Source: Ottowia sp. (lineage in GTDB: Bacteria; Pseudomonadota; Gammaproteobacteria; Burkholderiales; Burkholderiaceae_C). Taken from it: a stretch of 34,428 nt of DNA. Positions 16,917-24,755 of this stretch are shown piece after piece (within the stretch, counting starts at the first letter, position 1; the number at the start of each line of letters is the position of its first letter). A program made the translations under genes and the position numbers. Under the pieces are notes generated by a model. It ran no database searches. It saw only the letters and a list, made by a program, of their open reading frames with translations, and had not been told where the DNA came from. Location of the stretch: positions 1-34,428 of the forward strand of contig JAGOEM010000010.1 in the NCBI GenBank assembly GCA_017997715.1, in the 5' to 3' direction.

Positions 16917-18404
16917 TCACTTGTGGCTGCCCCCGGAGCTGTAGCCCCCGAAGGAGCCACCGGATGATCGCCCGGACGTGTTCTCGTCGTCCGAGCATCG
17001 GGATATCAGGATCAGCACGATCAGGATCACGAACAGCCCAAAAAGGATGGTGCCTATGCTGAGCGAGGGGGCTGCGCTGAATGGCGCGGCATCGGCGCGC
17101 AGGGCCGTGGGCTGCAGCTTGAAAGCCTGGGCCACCGTCTGCGCGTCGATCCGGTAGCCGCCCGACCAGGTGATCTCGCCGCCACCTTGCTCGGACGACA
17201 ACTGCCGGCCGCCACTGATGTAGTCGCTGTTTTGGGTGACCTGGCCTTGCTGAACCTGCCAGTAAAACTCGCCCAGCACAAAGCTGGTTTCAGCGCGGTA
17301 CTGCCACTGGCGGCTGTAGGTCCGCAGGTCGTATTCGGCGCGCTGCCCGCCATTCAACAGCTTCGCCGCGCCGGTCAGGGTCCGCACCAGGCTCCAGCCA
17401 TCTTCCGAATCGACCAGAAAGCAAAAGCCCTGCTGGCGGTTGTAGAGCAGGTATTCCTGCCAGCCAAAGCTCTCGTCGTCGCCGGCCGACTGGCCCAGCC
17501 GGTGCTGAAAGCCCACCACCTGCCAGTCCACGCCCTCCAGACGGCCAGTGCTGCCCAGCGCAATCAGCGGCTGGACGGGCTCGTGCTGCACGGCGTGGCG
17601 CAGCTCGCCGCCGATGCCCGCGCCCAGGTCAATCAGCGTCTGGCACTGCGGGCAGGTGATGCTTTTGGACTGGGCCAGCAGCGGCTGCACGGGCGCGCCG
17701 CAGTTGGGGCAGGCAAACTGCCGGCCCTGGTCTTGGCGCGCAGATTCATCCTGCAGGCCGCTCAGCTGCAGATCGGCCAATTGCACCGCCCGCCCGTCGG
17801 ACAGCGATGGCGGCGTGGTTCCGTATTCGACCGAGAACACGCGCTGCGCCGCCGCATCGCCGCCCTGGGTGCGCAGCTCGACCACGACAAAGGGCGCCCC
17901 CAGTTCGGGCAGCCGCGGCAGCTCGCCCTGGGCGGCGATCAGTGCCGCTTCGATGTGGGACGAAACCGCGTAGGTCTGGCCATTCAAGGCGGTGGTGGCG
18001 CCGACGTGAAAGCGGTCGGCGGGCGGCACTTCGCGCTGCGCCTCTATCGGGCGGCTGAACACGTAGGCGCCGTTGTCTTCGCTCAACCAGGCGCTGCTGC
18101 CGCTGGCCATCAGCGCATGCCATTCGTTCCAGGTGCCTTGCGCGTATTTGTATTGCAGCCGGCCGACCAGCTGAAAGCCCTGCCCGTCGATCTGGCCCGC
18201 CGCGCCCAGCTGTAGCGGGCTGTGGTCGTCGAACAGCTCGGCCATCTTGCCGATGCGCTTGAGCGCGTCGCCCTCGCGCACCACGGTGCTGTGGCAGTAG
18301 GCGCAGACGGCGTAGGCGGACTGCGCGCTCTTGAACTCGACCGGCGCGCCGCACGCTGGGCAGGGCGCGCGGTAGTAACGCTGCGGGGCGGCGGGCGCGC
18401 TCAT
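16917..18404 (-). CDS. DUF4178 membrane protein with two zinc ribbons
   Basis: 495 residues. Two tandem modules are visible, each a zinc ribbon followed by a DUF4178 beta domain: CPACGAP ... CAYCHS at about 14-40, with IGKMAELFDDHSPLQLGAAG onward, and CPNCGAP ... CPQCQT at about 230-260, with LIALGSTGRLEGVDWQVVGF onward. The pattern W.EYLLYN...GFCFLVDS.DGW is the DUF4178 core. Near the C-terminus is one membrane helix (IGTILFGLFVILIVLILIS), followed by a Ser/Gly-rich tail ending GGSHK. The bulk should face the cytoplasm. It precedes DUF350 by 39 bases and follows the SPFH gene on the same strand. Confidence 0.88.
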   Translation of the reverse strand: MSAPAAPQRYYRAPCPACGAPVEFKSAQSAYAVCAYCHSTVVREGDALKRIGKMAELFDDHSPLQLGAAGQIDGQGFQLVGRLQYKYAQGTWNEWHALMASGSSAWLSEDNGAYVFSRPIEAQREVPPADRFHVGATTALNGQTYAVSSHIEAALIAAQGELPRLPELGAPFVVVELRTQGGDAAAQRVFSVEYGTTPPSLSDGRAVQLADLQLSGLQDESARQDQGRQFACPNCGAPVQPLLAQSKSITCPQCQTLIDLGAGIGGELRHAVQHEPVQPLIALGSTGRLEGVDWQVVGFQHRLGQSAGDDESFGWQEYLLYNRQQGFCFLVDSEDGWSLVRTLTGAAKLLNGGQRAEYDLRTYSRQWQYRAETSFVLGEFYWQVQQGQVTQNSDYISGGRQLSSEQGGGEITWSGGYRIDAQTVAQAFKLQPTALRADAAPFSAAPSLSIGTILFGLFVILIVLILISRCSDDENTSGRSSGGSFGGYSSGGSHK

Positions 18405-18699
18405 CCGGCGCGCTCCTGCTGCTCGTCAAGTTTTAAGCCAAATATGCCTCTAGCGCCCGCCAGTTGGGCGCAGGTAGCTATTATTTTTATAGTATTTGTG
18501 GGGTGGCGTAATGGCGTGCGTCGCCCCTCAGCCGCTTGGCGTGGCAGCGCCAGCCAGCCGCCATGGTGCGCCGCGCCGCTGCGCCCCTGGGTACCACCGC
18601 TGCATGCCCTGCGCATGCGCGCGCGGGCGGGCACCGCGGTACCGCCGCCAACGGACGGCCCACGCGGGCACGCTGGGCGGCTCTGAAAGGCGCGGTGTG
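18405..18699. other. 295-bp gap holding an R1 repeat, no gene
   Basis: Between the SPFH and DUF4178 genes. It contains R1 at 18431-18492, then a GC-rich stretch (18500-18690) with no convincing frame on either strand. The promoter for the DUF4178 gene may lie near the AT-rich end of the repeat. Confidence 0.5.
18431..18492 (-). repeat. R1 palindromic repeat, inverted copy
   Basis: GCCTCTAGCGCCCGCCAG ... GGGCGCAGGTAGCTATTA reads as R1 on the minus strand. It lies just upstream of the DUF4178 gene. Confidence 0.75.
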
Positions 18700-19752
18700 T
18701 CACACCAGCTTTTTCAGCAGCTCGGCCTTCTTGGTGTTGAACTCGTCGTCCGTCAGGATGCCCTTGGCCTTGAGTTCGCCCAGCTTTTCCAGCGTGGCCA
18801 TCACGTCCTCGGGCCTGACGCCGACGGCTGGCGCCGCAGCTGGCGCCGATGCCGCCGCGGGTGCGCCGCCGCCCAGCGCCGATTGCATGTTCTGCGCCAG
18901 GATCTGCCCCATGGCCACGCCCGCGCCCATGCCCAGCCCGGCACCCGCCAGGCCACCATCGCCGCCAGCGCCCACGCCTTCGGCCATCTTGGGAATGGCC
19001 TGGGCGGTCTGGTACTGCATCAGCTTGCCCATGTCGCCGCCGACCATGCCCATGCCGATCTTTTGGTCCAGCACCTTTTGCAGCTCATCGGGCAGCGAGA
19101 TGCTTTGCACCGTCATGCCTTCCAGCTTCAGGCCATAGGCCTCCATGGCCGGCGCCATCGCCTGCGACAGCGCCTGGGCAAACAGCAGCTGGTTGGCCGC
19201 CAGATCCAGGAAGGGGATGTTGCTTTGCGCAATCGCCACGCTGATCTGCTGCATCACCAGGCCGCGCAGTTGGCCGTCCAGCTCGGCCACGGTGTAGACG
19301 TCGCGCGTGCCAGAGATTTCGGTATGGAATTTCTTCGGGTCGGCCACGCGGTAGGCGTAGTTGCCGAACGCACGCAGGCGCACGGCACCAAATTCCTTGT
19401 CGCGAATGCTGATGGGCTGCGGCGTGCCCCACTTCTGGTCGATCTGCTGGCGCGTGCTGAAGAAGTACACATCGCTTTTGAAGGGCGATTCGAACAGCTT
19501 GTCCCAGTTCTTCAGGTTGGTCAGCAGCGGCAAGGTCTGCGTGGTCAGCTTGTAGGTGCCGGGGGCAAACACGTCGGCCACCTGGCCTTCGTTGACGAAC
19601 ATCGCCATCTGCGATTCGCGCACCACCAGGCGGGCGCCGTTCTGGATCTCCATGTCGGCCATCGGGTAGCGCCAGGCCAGCGTGCCGTTGTCGTCCTCAG
19701 TCCACTGCAGGACGTCGATAAATTGCTTCTTGATGAAATCCATCAGTGCCAT
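18700..19752 (-). CDS. SPFH-domain (virion-core/YdjI-like) protein with C-terminal SHOCT domain
   Basis: 350 residues from ATG 19752, preceded by GGAGGGG at 8-base spacing; upstream in-frame starts lack homology. It begins MALMDFIKKQFIDVLQW and continues with the SPFH/Band-7 core (AMFVNEGQVADVFAPGTYKL, then SDVYFFSTRQQIDQKWGTPQPI, RLRAFGNYAYRVADPKKF and the GLKLEGMTVQSISLP helix). A low-complexity Gly/Ala/Met segment leads to a SHOCT domain (LEKLGELKAKGILTDDEFNTKKAELLKKLV region, residues about 320-350). Such proteins form membrane-associated oligomers and scaffolds. Presumably it is the first gene of the leftward DUF4178/DUF350/spermidine-synthase series, and it is divergent from maeB. Confidence 0.9.
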   Translation of the reverse strand: MALMDFIKKQFIDVLQWTEDDNGTLAWRYPMADMEIQNGARLVVRESQMAMFVNEGQVADVFAPGTYKLTTQTLPLLTNLKNWDKLFESPFKSDVYFFSTRQQIDQKWGTPQPISIRDKEFGAVRLRAFGNYAYRVADPKKFHTEISGTRDVYTVAELDGQLRGLVMQQISVAIAQSNIPFLDLAANQLLFAQALSQAMAPAMEAYGLKLEGMTVQSISLPDELQKVLDQKIGMGMVGGDMGKLMQYQTAQAIPKMAEGVGAGGDGGLAGAGLGMGAGVAMGQILAQNMQSALGGGAPAAASAPAAAPAVGVRPEDVMATLEKLGELKAKGILTDDEFNTKKAELLKKLV

Positions 19753-19971
19753 GGCGAACCCCTCCAACGGTAAGGCCCGCATGGGCCGGTGCGCGGATGA
19801 TAAGGGCGCGCGGCGGCGGTGGGCCAGCCATACCGGCGCGCGCATTCGGCGTGGCGCGGCCCCCGCCGCCCCGGGGGTACGCACGGCGATGGTCGCGCAG
19901 GCGACGCCTGTCCACTATCATCTTTCGTCCCGACACACGCGCAGCACCCGGCTGCCCGAGGAAACGCCCCC

Positions 19972-22293
19972 ATGATCTCCCCCACGCCCGAAGGTAACGA
20001 AGACAAACGCGCGGCGCTGCGCCGCGCTGCACTGGACTACCACGAGTTTCCGGTGCCCGGCAAGATTGCCATTGCCGCGACCAAGCAGCTGGTGAACCAG
20101 CACGATCTGTCACTGGCCTACAGCCCCGGCGTGGCCGCGCCCTGCGAAGAGATCGTGGCCGACCCGGCCGCCGCCTTCAAATACACCGCGCGTGGCAACC
20201 TGGTGGGCGTTATCACCAACGGCACCGCGGTGCTGGGCCTGGGCGATATTGGCGCGCTGGCCGGCAAGCCGGTGATGGAAGGCAAGGGCGTGCTGTTCAA
20301 GAAGTTCTCGGGCGTCGATGTGTTCGACATCGAGATCGACGAGAAGGACCCCTACAAGCTGGTCGAGATCATCGCCGCGCTGGAGCCGACGTTTGGCGCC
20401 ATCAACCTGGAAGACATCAAGGCGCCCGAGTGCTTCATCGTCGAGCGCGAGCTGCGCGCGCGCATGAAGATTCCGGTGTTTCACGACGACCAGCATGGCA
20501 CGGCCATCGTGGTGGGCGCGGCCGTGGTGAATGGCCTCAAGGTGGTGGGCAAGGACATCGGCCAGGTCAAGCTGGTGTCGTCGGGCGCCGGGGCCGCCGC
20601 GCTGGCGTGCATTGGCCTGCTGGTCAAGCTGGGGCTGAAGCGCGAAAACATCTGGGTGACCGACATCAAGGGCCTGGTCTACGACGGCCGCACCGAGCTG
20701 ATGGACCCGGACAAGGCCATCTATGCACAAAAGACCGACCAGCGCACCCTGGCCGAGGCGATTGACGGCGCCGACGTGTTCCTGGGCCTGTCGGCCGGCG
20801 GCGTGCTGAAGCCCGACATGGTGGCGCGCATGGCCGCGCGGCCGTTGATCCTGGCGCTGGCCAACCCCAGCCCCGAGATCCTGCCCGAGGACGTGAAGGC
20901 CGTGCGCCAGGACGCGGTGATCGCCACCGGCCGCACCGATTACCCGAACCAGGTCAACAACGTCCTGTGCTTTCCCTACATCTTCCGCGGCGCGCTGGAC
21001 TGCGGCGCCACCACCATCACCAATGAGATGGAGATTGCGGCGGTGCACGCCATCTCCGACCTGGCGCAGGCCGAGCAGAGCGAAGTGGTGGCACGCGCCT
21101 ATGTCGGCGAACACCTGCGCTTTGGGCCGGAATACCTGATTCCCAAGCCGTTCGACCCGCGCCTGATGATGATGATTGCGCCCGCCGTGGCCGACGCCGC
21201 CGCGCGCAGCGGCGTGGCCGCGCGCCCGATCGCCGATCTGGACGCCTACCGCGACAAGCTGCAGACCTTCGTCTACGCCTCTGGCACGACGATGAAACCC
21301 ATCATCGACGCCGCGCGCACGGCCACACGCAAACGCGTGGCCTACGCCGAGGGCGAGGAAGAGCGCGTGCTGCGCGCCGCGCAGATCGTGGTGGACGACC
21401 AGATTGCGCGGCCCACGCTGATCGGGCGCCCGGCCATCATCGCCCAGCGCATCGAACAGTTTGGCCTGCGCCTCAAGGAAGGGCTGGACTACGACGTGGT
21501 CAACGTCGAGAACGACGAACGCTACCGCGGGTTCTGGAAGACCTACCACGAGCTGACCAAGCGCAAGGGCATCACGATACCCGTGGCCAAGATCGAGATG
21601 CGGCGCCGCCTCTCGCTGATCGGCTCGATGCTGCTGCGCTCTGGCGATGTGGACGGGCTGATCTGCGGCACCTGGGGCACCAACCAGCACCACCTGATCT
21701 ACATCGATCAGGTCATCGGCAAAAAGCCCGGCGTGAAAACCTATGCCGCCATGAACGGCCTGATGCTGCCAGGGCGCCAGGTGTTCATGGTGGACACCCA
21801 CATCAACTACGACCCCACGGCCGAGCAGGTGGCCGAGATCACCATCATGGCCGCGCGTGAAATGCAGCGCTTTGGCTTCACGCCCAAAGCGGCGCTGCTG
21901 TCGCATTCCAACTTCGGCTCGTCCGACAAGCCCAGCGCCATCAAGATGCGCGAGGCGCTGGCGCTGATTCAGGAACAGGCGCCGTGGCTGGAGGTGGACG
22001 GCGAAATGCACGGCGACGTCGCCCTGGACAGCCCCCAGCGCGACGCCGTGATGCCCGACAGCCCGCTGATCGGCAACGCGAATCTGCTGGTGCTGCCCAA
22101 CATCGACGCCGCCAACATCGCCTACAACCTGCTGAAGGTTGCAGCGGGCGGCAACATCGCCATTGGCCCGATCCTGCTGGGCGCCGCGATGCCGGCGCAT
22201 ATTCTGACCGCCAGCACCACCGTTCGCCGTATCGTGAACATGACGGCCCTGACGGTAGCGGACGCCAACGCGCTACCCGAAGTCGAAGAGTAA
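19972..22293 (+). CDS. maeB: NADP-dependent malic enzyme with phosphotransacetylase-like C-terminal domain
   Basis: 773 residues from ATG 19972; the open frame upstream has no homology. It catalyses oxidative decarboxylation of malate to pyruvate with reduction of NADP. Residues 1-430 are the malic enzyme: [18 protein letters not shown], the metal/substrate region FNIE-like [42 protein letters not shown] and the dinucleotide-binding [16 protein letters not shown]. Residues about 440-770 match the inactive phosphotransacetylase-like domain of MaeB, thought to sense acetyl-CoA ([21 protein letters not shown], then [19 protein letters not shown]). Length agrees with MaeB (about 760). It is monocistronic with its own terminator. 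Confidence 0.96.
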   Translation: MISPTPEGNEDKRAALRRAALDYHEFPVPGKIAIAATKQLVNQHDLSLAYSPGVAAPCEEIVADPAAAFKYTARGNLVGVITNGTAVLGLGDIGALAGKPVMEGKGVLFKKFSGVDVFDIEIDEKDPYKLVEIIAALEPTFGAINLEDIKAPECFIVERELRARMKIPVFHDDQHGTAIVVGAAVVNGLKVVGKDIGQVKLVSSGAGAAALACIGLLVKLGLKRENIWVTDIKGLVYDGRTELMDPDKAIYAQKTDQRTLAEAIDGADVFLGLSAGGVLKPDMVARMAARPLILALANPSPEILPEDVKAVRQDAVIATGRTDYPNQVNNVLCFPYIFRGALDCGATTITNEMEIAAVHAISDLAQAEQSEVVARAYVGEHLRFGPEYLIPKPFDPRLMMMIAPAVADAAARSGVAARPIADLDAYRDKLQTFVYASGTTMKPIIDAARTATRKRVAYAEGEEERVLRAAQIVVDDQIARPTLIGRPAIIAQRIEQFGLRLKEGLDYDVVNVENDERYRGFWKTYHELTKRKGITIPVAKIEMRRRLSLIGSMLLRSGDVDGLICGTWGTNQHHLIYIDQVIGKKPGVKTYAAMNGLMLPGRQVFMVDTHINYDPTAEQVAEITIMAAREMQRFGFTPKAALLSHSNFGSSDKPSAIKMREALALIQEQAPWLEVDGEMHGDVALDSPQRDAVMPDSPLIGNANLLVLPNIDAANIAYNLLKVAAGGNIAIGPILLGAAMPAHILTASTTVRRIVNMTALTVADANALPEVEE

Positions 22294-22323
22294 ACGCTTA
22301 CATAACGTGTGACAAAGACCCGC

Positions 22324-22361
22324 GCCGCTGCCTAAGATTTAGGCAGCGGCTTGCTTTTTTG
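22324..22361 (+). terminator. Intrinsic terminator of maeB
   Basis: A perfect 12-bp stem, GCCGCTGCCTAA (22324-22335) with TTAGGCAGCGGC (22339-22350), a 3-base loop and TTGCTTTTTT after it. It starts 30 bases past the maeB stop. Confidence 0.92.
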
Positions 22362-22430
22362 TTGCCCTTGGGTCACACTACCGCCTTGGAAATTTCGGGG
22401 TAACCCGGGTGTTTCCGAAAGGTGGTTTTC

Positions 22431-22838
22431 ATGTTGCGAACGGCGGCATTGCGGGTTGCGCAATCGCTCTTGTCAGTGTCGTTGGCGGTGGTTGCCGTGT
22501 CTCATGCAGACACAGCGGCCGCGCGAGGGCTGTTCTCGGGCTTCCCCGAAAACGCCATCGCGGCAGCGGATATGCCTCGGCAGGGCCAGCACACTTACGG
22601 GCTGATTCTGCAAGGTGGCCCGTTTCCTTACGACAAGGACGGCTCGGTCTTCGGCAACCGCGAAAGGCTGCTGCCGCGTGAGCGGCGCGGCTACTACCGG
22701 GAATACACCGTCGAAACCCCTGGCGTACGCCACCGTGGCGCACGCCGCATTGTATGCGGTGGCGCACGGGTCAAGCTTCCCGATGCCTGCTACTACACGA
22801 GCGACCACTATTCGAGCTTCAGGAAGATCGTCCCATGA
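22431..22838 (+). CDS. Secreted guanyl-specific ribonuclease, barnase/N1-T1 family
   Basis: 135 residues from ATG 22431 with GAAAGGTGG upstream. Residues 1-30 form a signal peptide (LRVAQSLLSVSLAVVAVSHA). The mature domain has the barnase order: GLILQGGPFPYDKDGSVFGN, RERLLP, GYYREYTVETPG, RGARRIVCGG and YYTSDHYSSFRKI. The catalytic residues of this fold are present: Glu91 (general base), Arg106 and His126 (general acid). Such enzymes cut single-stranded RNA, mostly after guanine, through a cyclic phosphate. Cys109 and Cys120 could form a disulfide after export. It overlaps the barstar gene by ATGA, so enzyme and inhibitor are co-translated. Confidence 0.93.
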   Translation: MLRTAALRVAQSLLSVSLAVVAVSHADTAAARGLFSGFPENAIAAADMPRQGQHTYGLILQGGPFPYDKDGSVFGNRERLLPRERRGYYREYTVETPGVRHRGARRIVCGGARVKLPDACYYTSDHYSSFRKIVP

Positions 22839-23347
22839 AATCGCTTGAACATTTTGAGCCAGCGCCCACTGTCAATCCGCTGGCTTTTCCCGAATCATTG
22901 ACTTCACAGAAAGCTGCGGAGATGGATCAACCACTTCGTCCCCCACCGGAATCGATTTTCAAAGGGGTGCGTACCAACATCGTTCAGTCGATTCGCGCCT
23001 TCAGCGTGCACGACCTGCAGGACGCTGGCGCGTCCCTGGGCCAGCACTTCCTGTACGCCAATCTGGCCGAGGCACAGACCAAGCAGGACGTGCTGGACAT
23101 GATTGCCGCGCAGTTCACCTTTCCGGCGCACTTCGGCAAGAACTTCGATGCGCTGTACGACTGCATGACCGACCCGCTGCACAAAAGCGGGCCCCAGCCG
23201 GGCTTCATCGTGGTGCTGGAGCAGATTCCCGCCACCGCCAAGTTCGACAAGGAAGCGCGCGAGCAGCTGCTGGACATCTTCCGCGATGCCGCCGACTACT
23301 GGAACGACCGGAAGATACCGTTCAGGTGCTTCTATTCTTTTCTGTAG
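22835..23347 (+). CDS. Barstar-family ribonuclease inhibitor
   Basis: 170 residues from ATG 22835, overlapping the RNase stop. The barstar domain occupies about residues 65-170: YANLAEAQTKQDVLDMIAAQFTFPAHFGKNFDALYDCMTD, then GFIVVLEQIP, REQLLDIFRDAADYW and a final IPFRCFYSF strand. GKNFDALYDCMTD corresponds to the barnase-binding helix with acidic Asp. No signal peptide, so it protects the cytoplasm against RNase made before export. An N-terminal extension of about 60 residues, without recognised features, is longer than in classic barstar (90 residues). Confidence 0.92.
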   Translation: MKSLEHFEPAPTVNPLAFPESLTSQKAAEMDQPLRPPPESIFKGVRTNIVQSIRAFSVHDLQDAGASLGQHFLYANLAEAQTKQDVLDMIAAQFTFPAHFGKNFDALYDCMTDPLHKSGPQPGFIVVLEQIPATAKFDKEAREQLLDIFRDAADYWNDRKIPFRCFYSFL

Positions 23348-23381
23348 CCCGTTCTGCAGCAGCTGGCCAAGCAGAACGGGC
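23347..23381 (+). other. Perfect 11-bp inverted repeat at the barstar 3' end
   Basis: GCCCGTTCTGC (23347-23357) pairs with GCAGAACGGGC (23371-23381), beginning at the last base of the barstar stop codon. There is no T run, so it is more likely an mRNA-stabilising hairpin than an intrinsic terminator. Confidence 0.6.
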
Positions 23382-23575
23382 GAATGAGGCCCCCACCGAC
23401 GCAGTTTCAGCGTCGGACGTTGCCGAGGACGTCGGCGAAAAAATGCCTACCGACAAGTTGGTCGACATTTCGCCGTTGGCGCTGCGCATGAGCAGCCCCT
23501 TCAACGCCGGATATTGGTTGAGCGCCGCCTGAGTTGGCGCCACCCGCGCGGCGCCTGTGGCCGCGCAAGTCCCTC

Positions 23576-23598
23576 AGCCCGCCGCGTGCGGGCTTTTT
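23576..23598 (+). terminator. Intrinsic terminator downstream of the RNase/barstar pair
   Basis: AGCCCGC (23576-23582) pairs with GCGGGCT (23588-23594) and runs into TTTTT. Confidence 0.75.
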
Positions 23599-23935
23599 CA
23601 TTTCCGGGCCGTCCCAAGATGGAAAGCGCCCCTCGGTGTCAGCGAACCACGCGAAGCGGGGCAGCGTGGGGGCCACTTTTCATCGCCGGGCCGCCCCAAG
23701 ATGAAAAGCGCCCCCTTGGGGGGCAGCGGACCACGCGAAGCGGGGAGCGTGGGGGCCACTTTTCATCGCCGGGCCGCCCCAAGATGAAAAGCACCCCCTC
23801 GGGGGCAGCGAACCGCGCGAAGCGGGGTAGCGTGGGGGCCATTTTCATCGCCGGGCCGTCCCAAGATGAAAAGCTCCCCCTTGGGGGGCAGCGAACCACG
23901 CGAAGCGGGGAGCGTGGGGGCCATTTTTCAGGCGC
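23593..23935 (+). repeat. R2: four tandem copies of an about 83-bp repeat
   Basis: Units begin near 23595, 23677, 23760 and 23843, each starting TTTTCATCGCCGGGCCG and ending GCGTGGGGGCCA. Inside each is CAAGATGAAAAG, a GCCCCCTTGGGGGGC-type hairpin and CGAACCACGCGAAGCGGGG. Units differ by a few substitutions and 1-2-base indels. A diverged copy is found inside the spermidine-synthase-like gene. Apparent reading frames through the block are artefacts of the repetition. Confidence 0.9.
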
Positions 23936-24125
23936 GCAGCGGATGCACCTGTGCCCGCCAAAGACCGGCGGCGGCGCACCGCACGCCAACCTGCGCCGGG
24001 GCGGGGACGCCCGCCGCTCGCCCCACACAAAAGCCATCCATCCATCCAGACACCCTGCCATCAATCCGGATGCTGACGCAGCAGACAAGCGGGCAGCCCT
24101 GCTCGCCCAGCCCGGCCCAGCCCCT

Positions 24126-24587
24126 TCAGTTCTCGCCGCTCGTTGGCAAGGTTCGGGTGGTCACCACCGGCAACACCGGCGATGCGGCGCGGCCGCCCTC
24201 TGCCGCCACCGCGGGGGCCGGTCGAGGCGCGGGCGCAGCGCCGCGCGGCAAGTGGTGCGACGCCACCGACAAGGCCTGCCGTTCACAGACCAGCATGGCG
24301 CTTTGCCTGGCCTGCACACCTTTGACGGCGCCCACCTGGCGTTTGCAATCGCGCTGCACCACGCGCTCGCCCTCCAACCGGCGGGCCAGGCAGGTCCGCA
24401 TCAGCCCGGCGCGTTCACCGGCGCCGCTGCTCACCTCGCGCTGGCACAGCACAAAGCGCGGCGGCAATGGCTCACCTTGCAAGACGAGTGACGGGGTTTC
24501 AGCGCTTTGCGCCCAGGATGCGCTGCTGGCGGCGCCCAGCACGGCGCTCGCGATCCAGTGGCTCAAAGGTTTTTGGTACTGCTGCAT
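24126..24587 (-). CDS. Exported hypothetical protein with conserved Cys spacing
   Basis: 153 residues from ATG 24587. A signal peptide covers residues 1-26 (WIASAVLGAASSASWA, cleavage before QSAETP). The mature part has four Cys within about 65 residues (VLCQREV, RTCLARR, RDCKRQV, LVCERQA), each in a basic/helical context, suggesting two disulfides or metal binding. The C-terminal 45 residues are low-complexity Pro/Ala. I recognise the general pattern from other Comamonadaceae-type proteins but know no function. It is divergent from glcD. Confidence 0.6.
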   Translation of the reverse strand: MQQYQKPLSHWIASAVLGAASSASWAQSAETPSLVLQGEPLPPRFVLCQREVSSGAGERAGLMRTCLARRLEGERVVQRDCKRQVGAVKGVQARQSAMLVCERQALSVASHHLPRGAAPAPRPAPAVAAEGGRAASPVLPVVTTRTLPTSGEN

Positions 24588-24755
24588 AGATTGTTCTGGT
24601 GGTCATCAGGGCCGCGCCCATTGGCACCGCCCGCAGCCCGTCCCGGACAACAGCCGCCTCGTCATTGTCGTCACACCGTCCTACCCGCAGATGACGCCTT
24701 GGCACAGCAACCGCGTGCCCTATAGTGGTTGACCCCGCTTGAAGCCCACCGCACC

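Larger units (their letters stand above)
23382..24125. other. About 740 bp without a convincing gene: terminator, 83-bp tandem repeats and GC-rich spacer
   Basis: 23382-23575 has open frames but none with a start or a recognisable domain. It is followed by a terminator at 23576 and four tandem repeats to about 23935. The remainder (23936-24125) is GC-rich with a short CATC repeat near 24040 and shows nothing recognisable. Confidence 0.5.

Noticed and set aside
20110-22200. 696-codon frame antisense to maeB
   Set aside because: His/Gln/Arg-rich shadow; maeB is unambiguous on the plus strand.
23326-23532. 68-codon frame overlapping the barstar 3' end
   Set aside because: The part with protein-like composition has no start codon of its own and no recognisable domain; no support for translation.
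23514-24491. Long open frame (325 codons) through the tandem repeats
   Set aside because: It is produced by the 83-bp units, lacks a ribosome-binding site and crosses a terminator; the residues simply repeat.
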